A DNA stretch of 64,000 bases from the NCBI RefSeq assembly GCF_002001165.1, contig NZ_MUNQ01000018.1, positions 169,143 to 233,142 of the forward strand, read 5' to 3'. Position 1 is the first letter of the stretch; every line of letters begins with the position of its first letter. Shown here piece by piece: positions 28,292 to 38,800 of the stretch. The DNA comes from Rhodanobacter sp. C05 (GTDB lineage: Bacteria; Pseudomonadota; Gammaproteobacteria; Xanthomonadales; Rhodanobacteraceae). A program made the translations under genes and the position numbers. Below the pieces are notes generated by a model. That model was given only the letters and a program-made list of their open reading frames with translations. It ran no database searches and had not been told where the DNA came from.

Positions 28292-29047
28292 TCAGGTTTT
28301 GCCGCTGCTTGTGTCACGCGTGAGATGCAGGTCGTTGAACTTGCGCCGTTCGATCAGTTCGGTGACATGGCCGGCGGCATCGCGACGGAAGATCAGCAGG
28401 TTCCTCTCGTCGTCGGTGCCCATGAACACGTCCCTGGCGATCGGTTCGATCCGATTGAACGGCCGACCAGCCCTGGTGACGTAGCCGAGCACGCCATCCT
28501 TCACGCTGACCGACCACGCACGGTCCGGCCCATAGCGATAGCTGCCGGTGTAGTCGCCGAGCACGAGTCCGTTGACCTGCAGTTTCGGCGGTGCCGTCGG
28601 GATCGTCACGTCCTCGGCGCCGGCCAGCTTCCATGCGCCATCCTGCTTCACGAAGGTGAGCAGCGACTGGTAGCGCACCACCAGTTGTTGTCCGAACACG
28701 CTCTCGCGCTCGTACCACTCGACTTGCAGCAGGGCCGTATCGCCGTATTGCTGCACATGCGGATCGCGCAGCTCGATGCTGCCGGACAAGCCCGACGGGA
28801 GGGGATGCAGCGAGGCCACCGCATCCTGCTTGTGCTGGATACGACCGAACTCGTCGATGAGAACTGCGTCATGGGTCAGCGTGTGTTCCCACACATCCTG
28901 CCTGCCCAAAGGAATCGCATCTACCCAGGCTTGCGTGATCGCCAGCAGCTGAGCACGCAATGTGCTCGGTGCCTCGGTCGCGTGCAGGGCCGATACTGGC
29001 AAAACCGTGAGCCATGCCAGCGCTGATGCCAACCGAAACATCCGCAT
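28292..29047 (-). CDS. Exported NTF2-like/SnoaL-type protein
   Basis: This 251-residue protein has a cleavable signal peptide (MRMFRLASALAWLTVLPVSALHA). An NTF2-like fold follows (about 30-155: ITQAWVDAI...HDAVLIDEFGRIQHKQDAVASL, LLQVEWYERESVFGQQLVVRYQSLLTFVKQDGAWKLAG). A C-terminal beta-rich part has GDYTGSYRYGP and FNRIEPIARDVFMGTDDERNLLIFRRDAAGHV, like the DUF3471 ends of beta-lactamase-like proteins. The start at 29047 has AAGGAG upstream. The role is unknown; snoaL-type folds bind small molecules or act as hydratases. Confidence 0.75.
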   Translation of the reverse strand: MRMFRLASALAWLTVLPVSALHATEAPSTLRAQLLAITQAWVDAIPLGRQDVWEHTLTHDAVLIDEFGRIQHKQDAVASLHPLPSGLSGSIELRDPHVQQYGDTALLQVEWYERESVFGQQLVVRYQSLLTFVKQDGAWKLAGAEDVTIPTAPPKLQVNGLVLGDYTGSYRYGPDRAWSVSVKDGVLGYVTRAGRPFNRIEPIARDVFMGTDDERNLLIFRRDAAGHVTELIERRKFNDLHLTRDTSSGKT

Positions 29048-29204
29048 GATCGTTTCTCCTTGATGGATGGCCGTGAGTCTGGATCCGGCACGGAGCTGCA
29101 GCATGTGCACCAAGTCATGCGAAGGTCGCAGTGACGCGGCGTGCTTCGCAATCGCTGGCTGATTTGCAACACTGCGGCCTTGCCGTGACCGCCCCGGATT
29201 TTTC

Positions 29205-30191
29205 ATGCGTTCGTCTTCGCTTGCTGCTGTGGGTCTCGCGTTATGTGCAGCGTTGTTCTTCACGCTCACCTATGTGCTCAACCGCAGTCTTGTCGCTGGC
29301 GGCGGTCATTGGGCGTGGGCGGTGATCCTGCGTTACCTGATCACGCTGCCGTTGCTGGCCACGGTGCTCCCGTTACAGGGCGGCTTGGGCGAATTGCCCC
29401 GCGAACTGCGCCGGCATCCACGCACATGGCTGATCTGGAGCAGCGTCGGTTTCGTACTGTTCGGCATTCCGCTGACCTGGGCGGCCAGCAGCGGACCATC
29501 GTGGCTGATTGCCGGCAGCTTCCAGACCACCGTGCTGGCCGGACCGTTGCTGGCGCCGCTGATCTATCGCGACGAGCGGCGCCGGTTGGCGTGGCGCACG
29601 CTGGCGATCGGTGCGCTGATCGTCGCAGGTGTGTTCGCGCTGCAATGGGGTCACGCGCAGGGCCAGCTGCATGCGAGCGACTGGCTGGCGATCGCTGCGG
29701 TGGTGCTGTCCGCGTTTGCATATCCGCTCGGCAACCGCAAGCTGCTGCTGCATCTGGAGCATGGTGAAAGCCATATCAACGCAGTGCAGCGCGTATTCGG
29801 CATGACCTTGTGCAGTTGGCCGTTGTGGTTGCTGTTTGCCGGCATCGCCTGGTGCACGATGGGTCCACCGACCCTGCGCGAAGCGTTGCTGGCCGGTGGC
29901 GTCGCCCTGTCGTCGGGCACCATCGCCACGGTGATGTTTTTCCGCGCCACCGACATGGTGCGGCGTGAGCCGACCGCGCTGGCTGCGGTCGAGGCGATGC
30001 AGGCGGCCGAGCTGCTGTTCGCCACCTTCCTCGGTGTGCTGTTTCTCGACGAGGCATGGCCGCACGGCTATGCGCTGTTTGGTGCACTGGCGATCATCGT
30101 CGGCATCGCACTGTTCGGCTGGGTCAGCGGGCGTGGTGCGGCCGGCAATGATGAAGCGGTGCGTGCCTTGCGCAGCGATCGCAGCGCCTGA
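29205..30191 (+). CDS. DMT-superfamily multidrug efflux transporter
   Basis: This 328-residue inner-membrane protein has about ten hydrophobic helices in two five-helix halves. The second half ends EAMQAAELLFATFLGVLFLDEAWPHGYALFGALAIIVGIALF, the pattern of the EamA/multidrug-resistance efflux transporter group. The first half has FGIPLTWAASSGPSWLIAGSFQTTVLAGPLLAPLI. It probably exports a small metabolite or drug; the substrate is unknown. It stands alone, 157 nt from the divergent NTF2-like gene. Confidence 0.85.
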   Translation: MRSSSLAAVGLALCAALFFTLTYVLNRSLVAGGGHWAWAVILRYLITLPLLATVLPLQGGLGELPRELRRHPRTWLIWSSVGFVLFGIPLTWAASSGPSWLIAGSFQTTVLAGPLLAPLIYRDERRRLAWRTLAIGALIVAGVFALQWGHAQGQLHASDWLAIAAVVLSAFAYPLGNRKLLLHLEHGESHINAVQRVFGMTLCSWPLWLLFAGIAWCTMGPPTLREALLAGGVALSSGTIATVMFFRATDMVRREPTALAAVEAMQAAELLFATFLGVLFLDEAWPHGYALFGALAIIVGIALFGWVSGRGAAGNDEAVRALRSDRSA

Positions 30192-30534
30192 GAAATCTTC
30201 AATCGGCTGAATCGCAAATTATTGCGCCACGCCTGTGATCTGGCTCAGAGCTTCTGCATCCGGGCGTCTGATGTGGCTCGTGGGCCATACCCTCGACAGA
30301 GTTGATCTGCGATAGTGTGCTTGGGGAGTGGGCGATCTCCCCCCGCAGGGGGAGATGATGGAGGGGCGCATGGGGGCATGCGCTGTGACGATTGTTTGAA
30401 CCGGATCGCGCGTTGCTTCGAACCGTTCGCGTTGTCGTCATCACGCAACAGTCTCGTGGTAAGGGCGCGGCTGATTTTGTGACATGATGATTCGGCAAGC
30501 ATCACGTCAGGCAGCGGCAGGTACGAATTTGGGC
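30192..30534. other. 343-bp intergenic stretch before the sigma factor gene
   Basis: No gene is supported here. It holds one short palindrome (30335-30356) and presumably the promoter of the sigma factor operon. If translation starts at ATG 30484 rather than 30535, the last 51 bases are coding. Confidence 0.5.
30335..30356. repeat. Short GGGGAG palindrome
   Basis: ATCTCCCCC, loop CGCA, GGGGGAGAT: a perfect 9-bp stem. It is followed by GATGGAGGGGCGCATGGG, similar to the sequence that follows the element at 10256-10276 (GAGGCCATGGAGGCGC). This supports a common repeat family. Confidence 0.6.
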
Positions 30535-31116
30535 ATGGACAACAAGCGTGATGGCGCATCGAGCATTCCATTGCCGCAGATAACGGCGGTCGAGCGGTGC
30601 GCGGAAGTACGCAGTTTCGATGCCTTCATCCGCGAGCAGTACCGGAGCCTCGTCCAGTTCCTGCGTCGTCGCACAGCGACCGAACAGGACGCCGAAGATG
30701 CCGCACAGGAAAGCATGACCAAGTTGCTGCGTTACCGTGAGTCGGAGCCGGCCACTGCCTGGAAGCAGTTGCTGTACCGCATCGCGGTCAATGTGGCGCA
30801 TGACCAGTTTCGCGTCGCGCATACGCATTGCAGCAGGGACCACGTGGCGCTGGACGGTCATGACATCGCCGACCATGAATATTCGCCGGAAGAGCGTGCC
30901 GAATACGAGCAGCAGGTCGCACGCCTTACCCAGGCCATCCTGGCCCTGCCGCCCAAATGCCAGCGTGTCTATCTCCTGAAACGGGTGCACGGTATGAGTC
31001 GTGCCCAGATTGCGGCGCGCTGCGGCATTTCCGTGAAGACGGTCGAAAAGCACCTTGCCACGGCACTGGCTTTTTTGAAGCGCAAGGTAGGCGATTCGTC
31101 GGCGGACACGTTGTGA
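30535..31116 (+). CDS. ECF sigma factor, FecI-like
   Basis: This 193-residue sigma-70 family protein has region 2 at about 30-95 (FDAFIREQYRSLVQFLRRRTATEQDAEDAAQESMTKLLRY...WKQLLYRIAVNVAHDQFR) and region 4 at about 130-185 (LTQAILALPPKCQRVYLLKRVHGMSRAQIAARCGISVKTVEKHLATAL). Regions 1.1 and 3 are absent, as in ECF factors. The stop overlaps the fecR start (TGATG). It is expected to transcribe the protease and receptor genes downstream when FecR releases it. The start may be ATG 30484 instead. Confidence 0.9.
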   Translation: MDNKRDGASSIPLPQITAVERCAEVRSFDAFIREQYRSLVQFLRRRTATEQDAEDAAQESMTKLLRYRESEPATAWKQLLYRIAVNVAHDQFRVAHTHCSRDHVALDGHDIADHEYSPEERAEYEQQVARLTQAILALPPKCQRVYLLKRVHGMSRAQIAARCGISVKTVEKHLATALAFLKRKVGDSSADTL

Positions 31117-32132
31117 TGAACATGGACGAGCGAATCGCTGACAATAGTCCTCGGGCAGATGCGGACGACGAGGCCGGAGTGTGGTTTGTGCGGCTGCTGG
31201 AGCCGGACTGCCCGGAGCACGTGCGCGCCGAATTCGAGCGCTGGCGCGCAGCCAGTCCGGTGCATGCCGCCGCCTACCGGGAGACCGTCTACCTCTGGAA
31301 ACAGAGTGAGGATGCGGTAAAGGATGTCGCGATCATGGTGGCCGCGAATCGTGCGCTGCATTCGTCCCACCCCGAGCCCCGGCTGTTGCATCGCTGGTTC
31401 TACCCGGCGGCGGCCTTGACGTTTTCGGCGGTTCTCGCCCTGGTGGTGATACCGCGCTGGTACGTGGCGCCCACCGATCCGCCTGGCACCCATTACGCCA
31501 CGATCACAGGCCAGCAACGCACCGTGCATCTCAAGGACGGCTCATCCATCGTGCTGGACACCGACACCGAGCTGGTCGAACGTTACAGCGAGAGTAGGCG
31601 GCGCATCGATCTGCTGCACGGACGGGCCCAGTTCCAGGTGCAGGGCAACCCGGCGTGGCCGTTTGTCGTGCATGCCGAGAGCGGCACGGTGACCGCCGTC
31701 GGCACCGAATTCCAGGTACGCATAAATGGCGACAGGACAGCCGTGACCCTGCTGAAGGGCAAGCTCGCCATCGCCACCCAGCCGCAGACCGGCACACCGC
31801 AATTCGCGTCCCTGGTGGCTGGCGAGCAATTGGCGTTCGACCAGTCCGGCCGCATCGATCCCGTGCATTCTGCCGATGTCCAGGGAGCCGAGGGATGGAC
31901 CAGAGGAAAACTGTTCGCGCATGACTGGCGCTTGCCGGATCTGCTTGCCGAAATGAATCGGTACAGTGCAATCCAGCTGCAGATCGGTGATCCATCGCTG
32001 CAGGACATACGCATCAGTGGTGCTTTCCATGCCGGGGATCAGGCAACCCTGATCCAGGCCTTGCAGCAAGGCTGGCCGATCCGTGCCGACCGCGTTTCCG
32101 CCCAGCGGGTCGTGCTGCTTCGTCGCAGATAA
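31116..32132 (+). CDS. FecR-family anti-sigma/sigma regulator
   Basis: This 338-residue single-pass membrane protein has an N-terminal cytosolic domain binding the sigma factor (about 10-80, EAGVWFVRLLEPDCPEHVRAEFERWRAASPVHAAAYRE, the DUF4880 signature). One membrane helix (about 94-112) follows, then the periplasmic FecR domain (HYATITGQQRTVHLKDGSSIVLDTDTEL, GRAQFQV, VHAESGTVTAVGTEFQVR) and a C-terminal STN-like segment (AEMNRYSAIQLQIGDPSLQDIRISGAFHAGD). It relays receptor status from the outer membrane to the sigma factor. Confidence 0.92.
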   Translation: MNMDERIADNSPRADADDEAGVWFVRLLEPDCPEHVRAEFERWRAASPVHAAAYRETVYLWKQSEDAVKDVAIMVAANRALHSSHPEPRLLHRWFYPAAALTFSAVLALVVIPRWYVAPTDPPGTHYATITGQQRTVHLKDGSSIVLDTDTELVERYSESRRRIDLLHGRAQFQVQGNPAWPFVVHAESGTVTAVGTEFQVRINGDRTAVTLLKGKLAIATQPQTGTPQFASLVAGEQLAFDQSGRIDPVHSADVQGAEGWTRGKLFAHDWRLPDLLAEMNRYSAIQLQIGDPSLQDIRISGAFHAGDQATLIQALQQGWPIRADRVSAQRVVLLRRR

Positions 32133-32414
32133 TTCCTGCTTATCTCCCTCGGTGGGAGAGATCGGCAACAGCTGCGCTTCTCTCAAAATTTCCTAGTAGG
32201 CCTTTTCCCTCGTCCCCCGTCTTAAGAAAGGCGACGCTGAAATATGCCGATGTACAGGGAGCGTAGGGGACATCGGTATCCGGTGGTCTTGCAGGTCGCT
32301 GGACAAATCCTGGTGAGTGGAGGGCCGCCCCGAGGCGGCAATGACTTAACGCGTGGGGCTGATGCAGCCGCGATAGCTTCGTGCGTCCTAAAAAAATCCA
32401 TGGGAGTTCACTAA

Positions 32415-35270
32415 ATGTCGAGCAGTTTTCAGTTTTCGGGGTATCGCAAGGCGTTGTTGCCGGCGGCTCTGTCGTTGGCCATGTTCAGTCTGTCTGCGCA
32501 TGCCGCTGATACATGGGTATCGACGAATACACACGCCAGCATTCAAAAGAGTGCTGTCGCGAATGTATCCACGCTGGTCATGACCGGCCACCCGGCCATT
32601 GATGCCTCGCAGATCATGCCGCTGGAGGCAAGCAAGCAACTGCATGTCGTGCTCAGCCTGAACCTGCGCAATGCAGCACAACTGCAGACCTTCCTGCGCG
32701 AACTCAACCAGCCGGGCAGCGCCAATTACCACAAGTACCTGACTCCGGCGCAGTTCAAGGCCCAGTACGCTCCGACGGACGCCCAGGTGCAGGCCGTGGT
32801 GGCGCATCTGCAGAAGTACGGCTTCAGCAACATCAGCGTGACGCCGAACAACATGCTGGTCAGTGCCAATGGCACCCCGATGAGCGCCAGCGGTGCGTTC
32901 AACACCAGCCTGAAGACCTTCAGCTACAACGGCAAACAGCATTTCGCGAACGATACCGATGTGGCGGTGCCGCAGGCATTGGGTGGCATCGTGGGCTCGG
33001 TACTCGGTCTGCAGGACATCAACAAGCCGCACGTGATGTCGCATCGCGTGACGCCGGACATGGCGGGCACGATGGCCACGGGTAGCCAGGTCGGTCATCA
33101 GCCGACGGATTTCCCCACGATCTATGACGTCGGCAGCACGGCGAATGCCTCGAACACCACGGTGGGCATCATCACCTGGGGCGACATGACCCAGACCATC
33201 AAGGATCTGAACACCTTCACCAAGAACGCCGGCCTGGCCACGGTCAATACGCTGACCGTTCCCGGTGGCAGCGGCACTCTGGCCAGCGACGGCGACGACG
33301 GCGAATGGGCGCTGGACAGCCAGGACATCACGGCGGTTTCGGGTGGCGTCAAGCAGCTGATCTTCTACGCAGCCATCAACGGCGACAGCAACGACAGCGG
33401 GTTGACGGATGCGACCATCACCGCGGCCTACAACACCGCCGTGACCGCCAATGTCGCCAAGGTCATCAACGTGTCGCTTGGCGAGGACGAGACGGCGGCC
33501 AACAACTCCGGCACCCAGGCGGCGGACGACAAGGTCTTCGTGCAGGCTGTCGCGCAGGGCCAGACGTTCTCGATCGCCGCCGGTGATGCGGGCGTCTATC
33601 AGTGGTCGAGCGATCCGACCGAAGGCGCGCCGGGTTATGTCGCCAATTCCAGCGGCACCGTCAAGATCACCCTGTCGCACTATGGCGTCAGCGAGCCGGC
33701 CACCTCGCCGAATGTGATTGCGGTGGGCGGCACCACGCTGAGCACCACCGGTACCACCACCTGGGCTGGCGAAACCGTCTGGAACGAAGGCCTGGCCGCG
33801 GTCGATCCGAACAACGGCGACAACAACAAGCGCCTGTGGGCGACCGGCGGCGGCGTGAGCCTGTTCGAGGCGGCACCCGCCTGGCAGACCACGGCGCTGG
33901 GTTCCTCGGTGACCAAGCGTCAGGTACCTGACCTCGCGTTCGATGCGGCTTCATCCACTGGCGCCATCATCGTCGCCAACGGCCAGACCGGCCAGCAGTA
34001 CGGCGGCACCAGCCTGGCTTCGCCGATCTTCGTGGGCATCTGGGCGCGTATCGAGTCGGCCAACAGCAATTCACTCGGCCTGCCGGCCCAGAACATCTAC
34101 ACCTATTTCCCCAAGGACGCCACGGCGCTGCATGACGTGACCTCGGGCAACAACGGTTACAACGGGTACGGTTACAACGCTGCCGCCGGCTTCGACAACA
34201 CTACCGGCTGGGGCAGTCTGGACATCTCCAAGTTCAGCGCCTACGTCACCAAGTACTGGGGCGGCAGCAGCAGCGGCAGCACACCCGTGGCCAGCTTCAC
34301 CGATACGGTGAGCAACCTGACTGCGAGCTTCACCAACACCTCCACGGATACCGGCGGCACCATCAGCTCGTACGCCTGGAACTTTGGTGACGGCAGCACC
34401 TCGACGGCGGCCAGCCCGAGCCACACCTACACCGCGGCGGGCACGTACACGGTGTCGTTGCAGGTGACCGACAACACCGGTGCCACCAGTACCAAGACTG
34501 GCTCGGTGACGGTAACAGCCGCCGCCGCTGGCAATCCGGTGGCCGGCTTCACCGACACGGTGAGCGGTCTGACCGCAACCTTCACCAACACTTCCACGGA
34601 TACCGGCGGCACCATCAACTCGTACGCCTGGAACTTCGGTGACAGCAGCACCTCGACCGCAGCCAGCCCCAGCCACAGCTACGCAGCCGCAGGTACCTAC
34701 AGCGTGTCGCTGAAGGTGACCGACAACACCGGTGCCAGCAGCACCAAGACCGGCTCGGTGACGGTCACCAGCAGCGCTCCGACCCAACTGCTGGGCAACA
34801 CCGGCTTCGAAACCGGTGCAGCCTCGCCGTGGACGGTGAGCTCGGGCACGCTCTGCAGCACCAGCAGTTCCTCGTCCAGCTATTGCGGCAGCGGCGAAAC
34901 CTCGCATGCGGGTACCTGGTTCGCATGGCTTGACGGTTATGGTGCTTCGCACACCGACACGGTCTCGCAGCAAGTGGTGATTCCGAGCGGCAAGACGACC
35001 GCAACCTTGCAGTACTACCTGCATATCGACACCACCAAGACCACGGCAGTCGACACCCTCAAGGTGCAGGTGCTGAATACGTCGGGCACGGTGCTGGCGA
35101 CGGTGGGTTCCTTCACCAACTTGAACAAGAACACCGGTTATGCCGTCGAGACGGCCAACCTGGCTGCGTACATCGGCCAGACGGTGGTGATCAAGTTCAC
35201 CGGTGCGGAGACCTCGTCCTCGGGCAACACGGACTTCACGCTCGACGACGTCACCTTGACCGTGCAGTAA
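32415..35270 (+). CDS. Secreted S53 (sedolisin) protease with two PKD domains
   Basis: This 951-residue exported acid protease has a signal peptide at 1-30. A pro-domain (about 45-210; LPLEASKQLHVVLSLNLRN, YHKYLTPAQFKAQYAPT) is followed by the S53 catalytic domain (about 225-610). Catalytic Glu297 and Asp301 lie in DDGEWALDSQDI, oxyanion Asp391 in SIAAGDAG, and nucleophile Ser533 in YGGTSLASPIF. The C-terminal calcium site is in LHDVTSGNNG...GFDNTTGWGSLD. Two tandem PKD domains (623-702, 707-786) and a C-terminal jelly-roll-like domain (about 790-951) probably bind substrate. It sits between fecR and the TonB receptor, suggesting extracellular protein digestion linked to uptake. Confidence 0.93.
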   Translation: MSSSFQFSGYRKALLPAALSLAMFSLSAHAADTWVSTNTHASIQKSAVANVSTLVMTGHPAIDASQIMPLEASKQLHVVLSLNLRNAAQLQTFLRELNQPGSANYHKYLTPAQFKAQYAPTDAQVQAVVAHLQKYGFSNISVTPNNMLVSANGTPMSASGAFNTSLKTFSYNGKQHFANDTDVAVPQALGGIVGSVLGLQDINKPHVMSHRVTPDMAGTMATGSQVGHQPTDFPTIYDVGSTANASNTTVGIITWGDMTQTIKDLNTFTKNAGLATVNTLTVPGGSGTLASDGDDGEWALDSQDITAVSGGVKQLIFYAAINGDSNDSGLTDATITAAYNTAVTANVAKVINVSLGEDETAANNSGTQAADDKVFVQAVAQGQTFSIAAGDAGVYQWSSDPTEGAPGYVANSSGTVKITLSHYGVSEPATSPNVIAVGGTTLSTTGTTTWAGETVWNEGLAAVDPNNGDNNKRLWATGGGVSLFEAAPAWQTTALGSSVTKRQVPDLAFDAASSTGAIIVANGQTGQQYGGTSLASPIFVGIWARIESANSNSLGLPAQNIYTYFPKDATALHDVTSGNNGYNGYGYNAAAGFDNTTGWGSLDISKFSAYVTKYWGGSSSGSTPVASFTDTVSNLTASFTNTSTDTGGTISSYAWNFGDGSTSTAASPSHTYTAAGTYTVSLQVTDNTGATSTKTGSVTVTAAAAGNPVAGFTDTVSGLTATFTNTSTDTGGTINSYAWNFGDSSTSTAASPSHSYAAAGTYSVSLKVTDNTGASSTKTGSVTVTSSAPTQLLGNTGFETGAASPWTVSSGTLCSTSSSSSSYCGSGETSHAGTWFAWLDGYGASHTDTVSQQVVIPSGKTTATLQYYLHIDTTKTTAVDTLKVQVLNTSGTVLATVGSFTNLNKNTGYAVETANLAAYIGQTVVIKFTGAETSSSGNTDFTLDDVTLTVQ
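34281..34772 (+). repeat. Tandem duplicated PKD-domain segment
   Basis: Two consecutive units of about 250 bases encode nearly the same sequence (FTDTVS-LTA-FTNTSTDTGGTI-SYAWNFGD, then TVTDNTGA-STKTGSVTVT-like ends). This points to a fairly recent internal duplication inside the sedolisin gene. Confidence 0.8.
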
Positions 35271-35825
35271 GTCGAGGGACCAGTCGGTCATGCAAGTCAG
35301 GATGACTGTTCCTGTTTCTTTCGAGTAGCCGGATACAGGATGTGACCGGCGATCTTGAGTTGTGCCAGCAGGAAGCCATGGCATGTTGAACAACCGGGAC
35401 TGGATGCCCGGGCGGATGGGTGGGGACAGGGACGTGACCGCCCATTGCATGGTGTCACCGGGCCCGGCCAGCGATGGCCGGGCTTTTTGTGTCTGATGTC
35501 TCCAACGGCGTCAGAGCGCCCTATGCCTGCGGCCACACAGTAAGCACCTCCAGGATCCTGACTGCGCAGGCGATCGCCCCAGTGCAACATCGCCCCGCAT
35601 ATCGGTGTGCCTGCGATCGAGCAGGTGCTTTCGCAGGTCGCACCATGTTCTACTTGTGCCGTCGCGCTACGCTCTCCGCATGGGCATGACTTACTGGTGA
35701 ATTTGCGCTTGTTCAACCGCATGTCTTGCGAACGGTCGTCGATGGCGGACATGGTCCGCTGTCGCGCTGACCGTGGAAGCAGCACTGGATATGCTTTCAG
35801 GCATGGGTTGCCGTCTGGTTCCCGT
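35271..35825. other. Intergenic region between protease and TonB receptor
   Basis: It contains the intrinsic terminator at 35462-35488 and presumably a promoter for the receptor. The receptor frame is open back to a GTG at 35607, so the last 219 bases could be coding, but their composition (many Cys, Met, Arg) does not look like a signal region. No other gene is seen. Confidence 0.5.
35462..35488 (+). terminator. Intrinsic terminator after the sedolisin gene
   Basis: An 8-bp stem GCCCGGCC/GGCCGGGC with a 6-base loop is followed by TTTTT. It ends the protease transcript 190 nt after its stop, so the receptor likely has its own promoter. Confidence 0.9.
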
Positions 35826-38800
35826 ATGCTGGCAGACGAGCCTGGATGGCAGGCGGGGTTTCGGGTGGCCGGTAGTACGCGCGGCTCTCCTCGCGAGTGT
35901 TCCGTCAGAAGGGCACAGGGTTCCGGTCGCTGCAGGGCATTGGGCCGGTATTTGCTGCTGGCAGCGTTAGGTAGCGCGATTCTCGCGATTGCCGTGCCGG
36001 TCTCGGCGCACACGCCACCGATCCCGACCCGGCAATACGCCATTGCACCGGGCAGCTTGCGTGATGCTCTGGATGCGCTGGCGACACAAGGCAATGCGCA
36101 AATCATCTACGCGCCCGAGCTGGTGGCGGGGAAGCGGGCGCCAGGGATTTCGGGTCGCTATACGCTCATCAACGCCCTGCGGCTGCTGCTGACGGGCACA
36201 CCACTGACCTGGAAGACGGTCAATGACTCGACCATCGTGCTGCAACCGGCATTGCTCCCCGACAAAGTCATGCATGCCGTGATGACAAGGGAGCCGATCA
36301 GCGCCCCCAAGACACTCGAAACCATCAATATCAGCGGCTCGCTGATTGGCAATATCCAGATCCAGACGGCCACCCCGACCTACACGATTTCCTTCGAAGA
36401 GATCAGGACAAGCGGTTTCAACAGCGTGGCCGAGATTCTGCAGAACTCCGTGCTTGCGTCCGGCTCGGTGCAGGGACCCCAGCTGGCAGGTTCGTTCACC
36501 CAGGGTGCTCGGGCGATCAGCCTGTTTGGCCTCGGCCCGGAATTCACGTCGATCCTGATCGATGGCAAGCCGGTGGCGAATTTCGGCAGGCTGTACGACG
36601 GCACGATCAACTTCAGCAACCTCGCCAATATTCCCATGTCGATGATCGACCATATCGACGTGATGCCGGGTGGAAGCTCGACGATATACGGATCGCAAGC
36701 CGTGGCTGGCGTGATCAACATCGTGACCAGGCAGCATATGGACGGTGGCGAGATATCGGTGGGCACGGGCGATTTTGCCGACGGCGGTGGCGCCAGCCAG
36801 CGCATGAGCTTTGCCTACGGTCACGATTTCCAGAAGCTCAGCGTGCTGGCCATGCTGGAATTCGACAACGCGGCGCCGATCTGGGGCTACCAGCGCCCCC
36901 TGACCGCTGGCCCTCCGTCTGGTGGAACGAGCATGCCCAGCATCCAGTCGGGCATTCTCAACTACGGCACGATCGACAGCTTCACCGGATATCCGCTGGG
37001 ATTTCTCGATCCTCCTGCCGGATGCAGCAGCAACCTGTTCGGTGGCAGCACGGCTCTGATCAACATCAGTGCATCCTCGAATCTTGCAGGGCACTATTGC
37101 GGCTCGCCCAAGATGGCTGGCTATACCACCTACAGCAATCAGAGCCGAAGTTACGACGGCATGCTCAAGCTCAGGTACGACGTCAACGACAAGCTTCGTC
37201 TTTACAGCGATGTGCTGCTGGACTGGCAACAGCAGAAATGGTTTCCTGCAGTGCTCGAGTGGTTTCCCGACGATCTGCCGGGAGGCGCGATCGAAGATGC
37301 CGGCAGCGGCAACATCCTCTATCCCGAAAAGAGTTTTGCTCCGGAAGAAATGCTGAACGGCACTGCCGGTCAGATGGATCGACAGCAGGATCTGCTGTAC
37401 CAGATCGACATCGGCGCGAATGGGCAGTTCGGCGAGTCCGACTGGGACTGGGACGCCTACTATCTGCGCTCCGGTGATCGCACGGAGGTCGTGGAATCCC
37501 TGGCCATTGCCGACGAGATCGATCGGTTCTTCGTCAACATGTTCCAGCCGACAGGCAGTAGCGATCCCGCCACGGGCCTTGCCCTCTATCAGCCAAACTA
37601 CACGGCATTCTTTCAACCCGTCACGCCGGCACAGTACGCGAGCTTCACCGAGGGTGTCGGCGAATCCAGCAACACATGGATCAACAGTACGCGGCTCACC
37701 ATCAGCAACACGCGCCTGTTCCATCTCGCCGGGGGCGATGCCGGACTCGCCGTTCTGGCCGAGGGCGGCAACGAGGCGTGGTACCAGCCGCTCAATCCGC
37801 TTTTTGCCGATGCGGACATCTACGAACATGCCACGACCGGTGGCGGTGGCCGCCGCTCGCACCTCGCCAGCGCGTTCGAACTGAACCTGCCGCTGCTGAA
37901 GCAGCTGACGGTCGACCTGTCCGGCCGCTACGACCATTACGCCCTGGATGACGGCAGCGACAACAGCAAATTCACCTACAAGGCCGGCATCGAATATCGT
38001 CCTTTCGACAGCCTGCTGCTGCGCGGCAATTACGCCACGGCATTCAAGGCACCGGATCTGTCCACCATTTATCTGGGCCCTTCCGACTATTACACGCAGG
38101 TCACCGATTACTACTTGTGTGCCCAGGCACAGAGCAGCAATTGCAGCGAGTACCAGACCAGTGTTCTGGGCGAGTCGCGGGCCAGTCGCAGCTTGCAACC
38201 CACGACTGCACGGAGCTGGGCGGTTGGCGCGATCTGGTCGCCGGACAGCCGGTTCAGTGCAAGCATCGATTACATTCATGCCAGCATCGACGACGAGATC
38301 GTCGCGCAGAGCACGGATCTCCTGATGCAGCAGGATGCGCAGTGTCTGCTCGGTCAAATCAATCCTGCTTCCGCCGAGTGCCAGGCCATCACCAATGCGG
38401 TCAATGGCCAGGTGCAGCGCGCCGATCAGGGCGGCGTGCCTGGGCCCGTCATCGGCATCACCACCTACTACGCCAATCTTGCCAATGAGGTGACGGATTC
38501 GCTCATCGCCAGCGGCAGGTATCAGTCGGACCCGACGCGTCTGGGCAAGTTCGGCCTGCAGCTCGACTACAGCGACATGCTCAAGCACAGCTATCAGCTG
38601 GCGCCCGGCCAGCCTCCATTCGACGAGTTGGCCAATCCCCTGTACAGCGCGGGATTCAAGAGCGTGCTCAGCGGAGCATTGAGCTGGACCAGTCCCAATG
38701 GCCAATGGAAGAGCACATGGTACGGACACCGCTACGGATCTTCACCCAACTACACAGCGGCCACCTACGGTGCGGCGTATGCAGGCTCCGGCTGGCTGCA

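Noticed and set aside
35967..38729. A 920-codon open frame antisense to the TonB receptor
   Set aside because: Composition typical of antisense shadows (H, R, Q, V rich) and no recognisable domain; the receptor on the other strand is clear.
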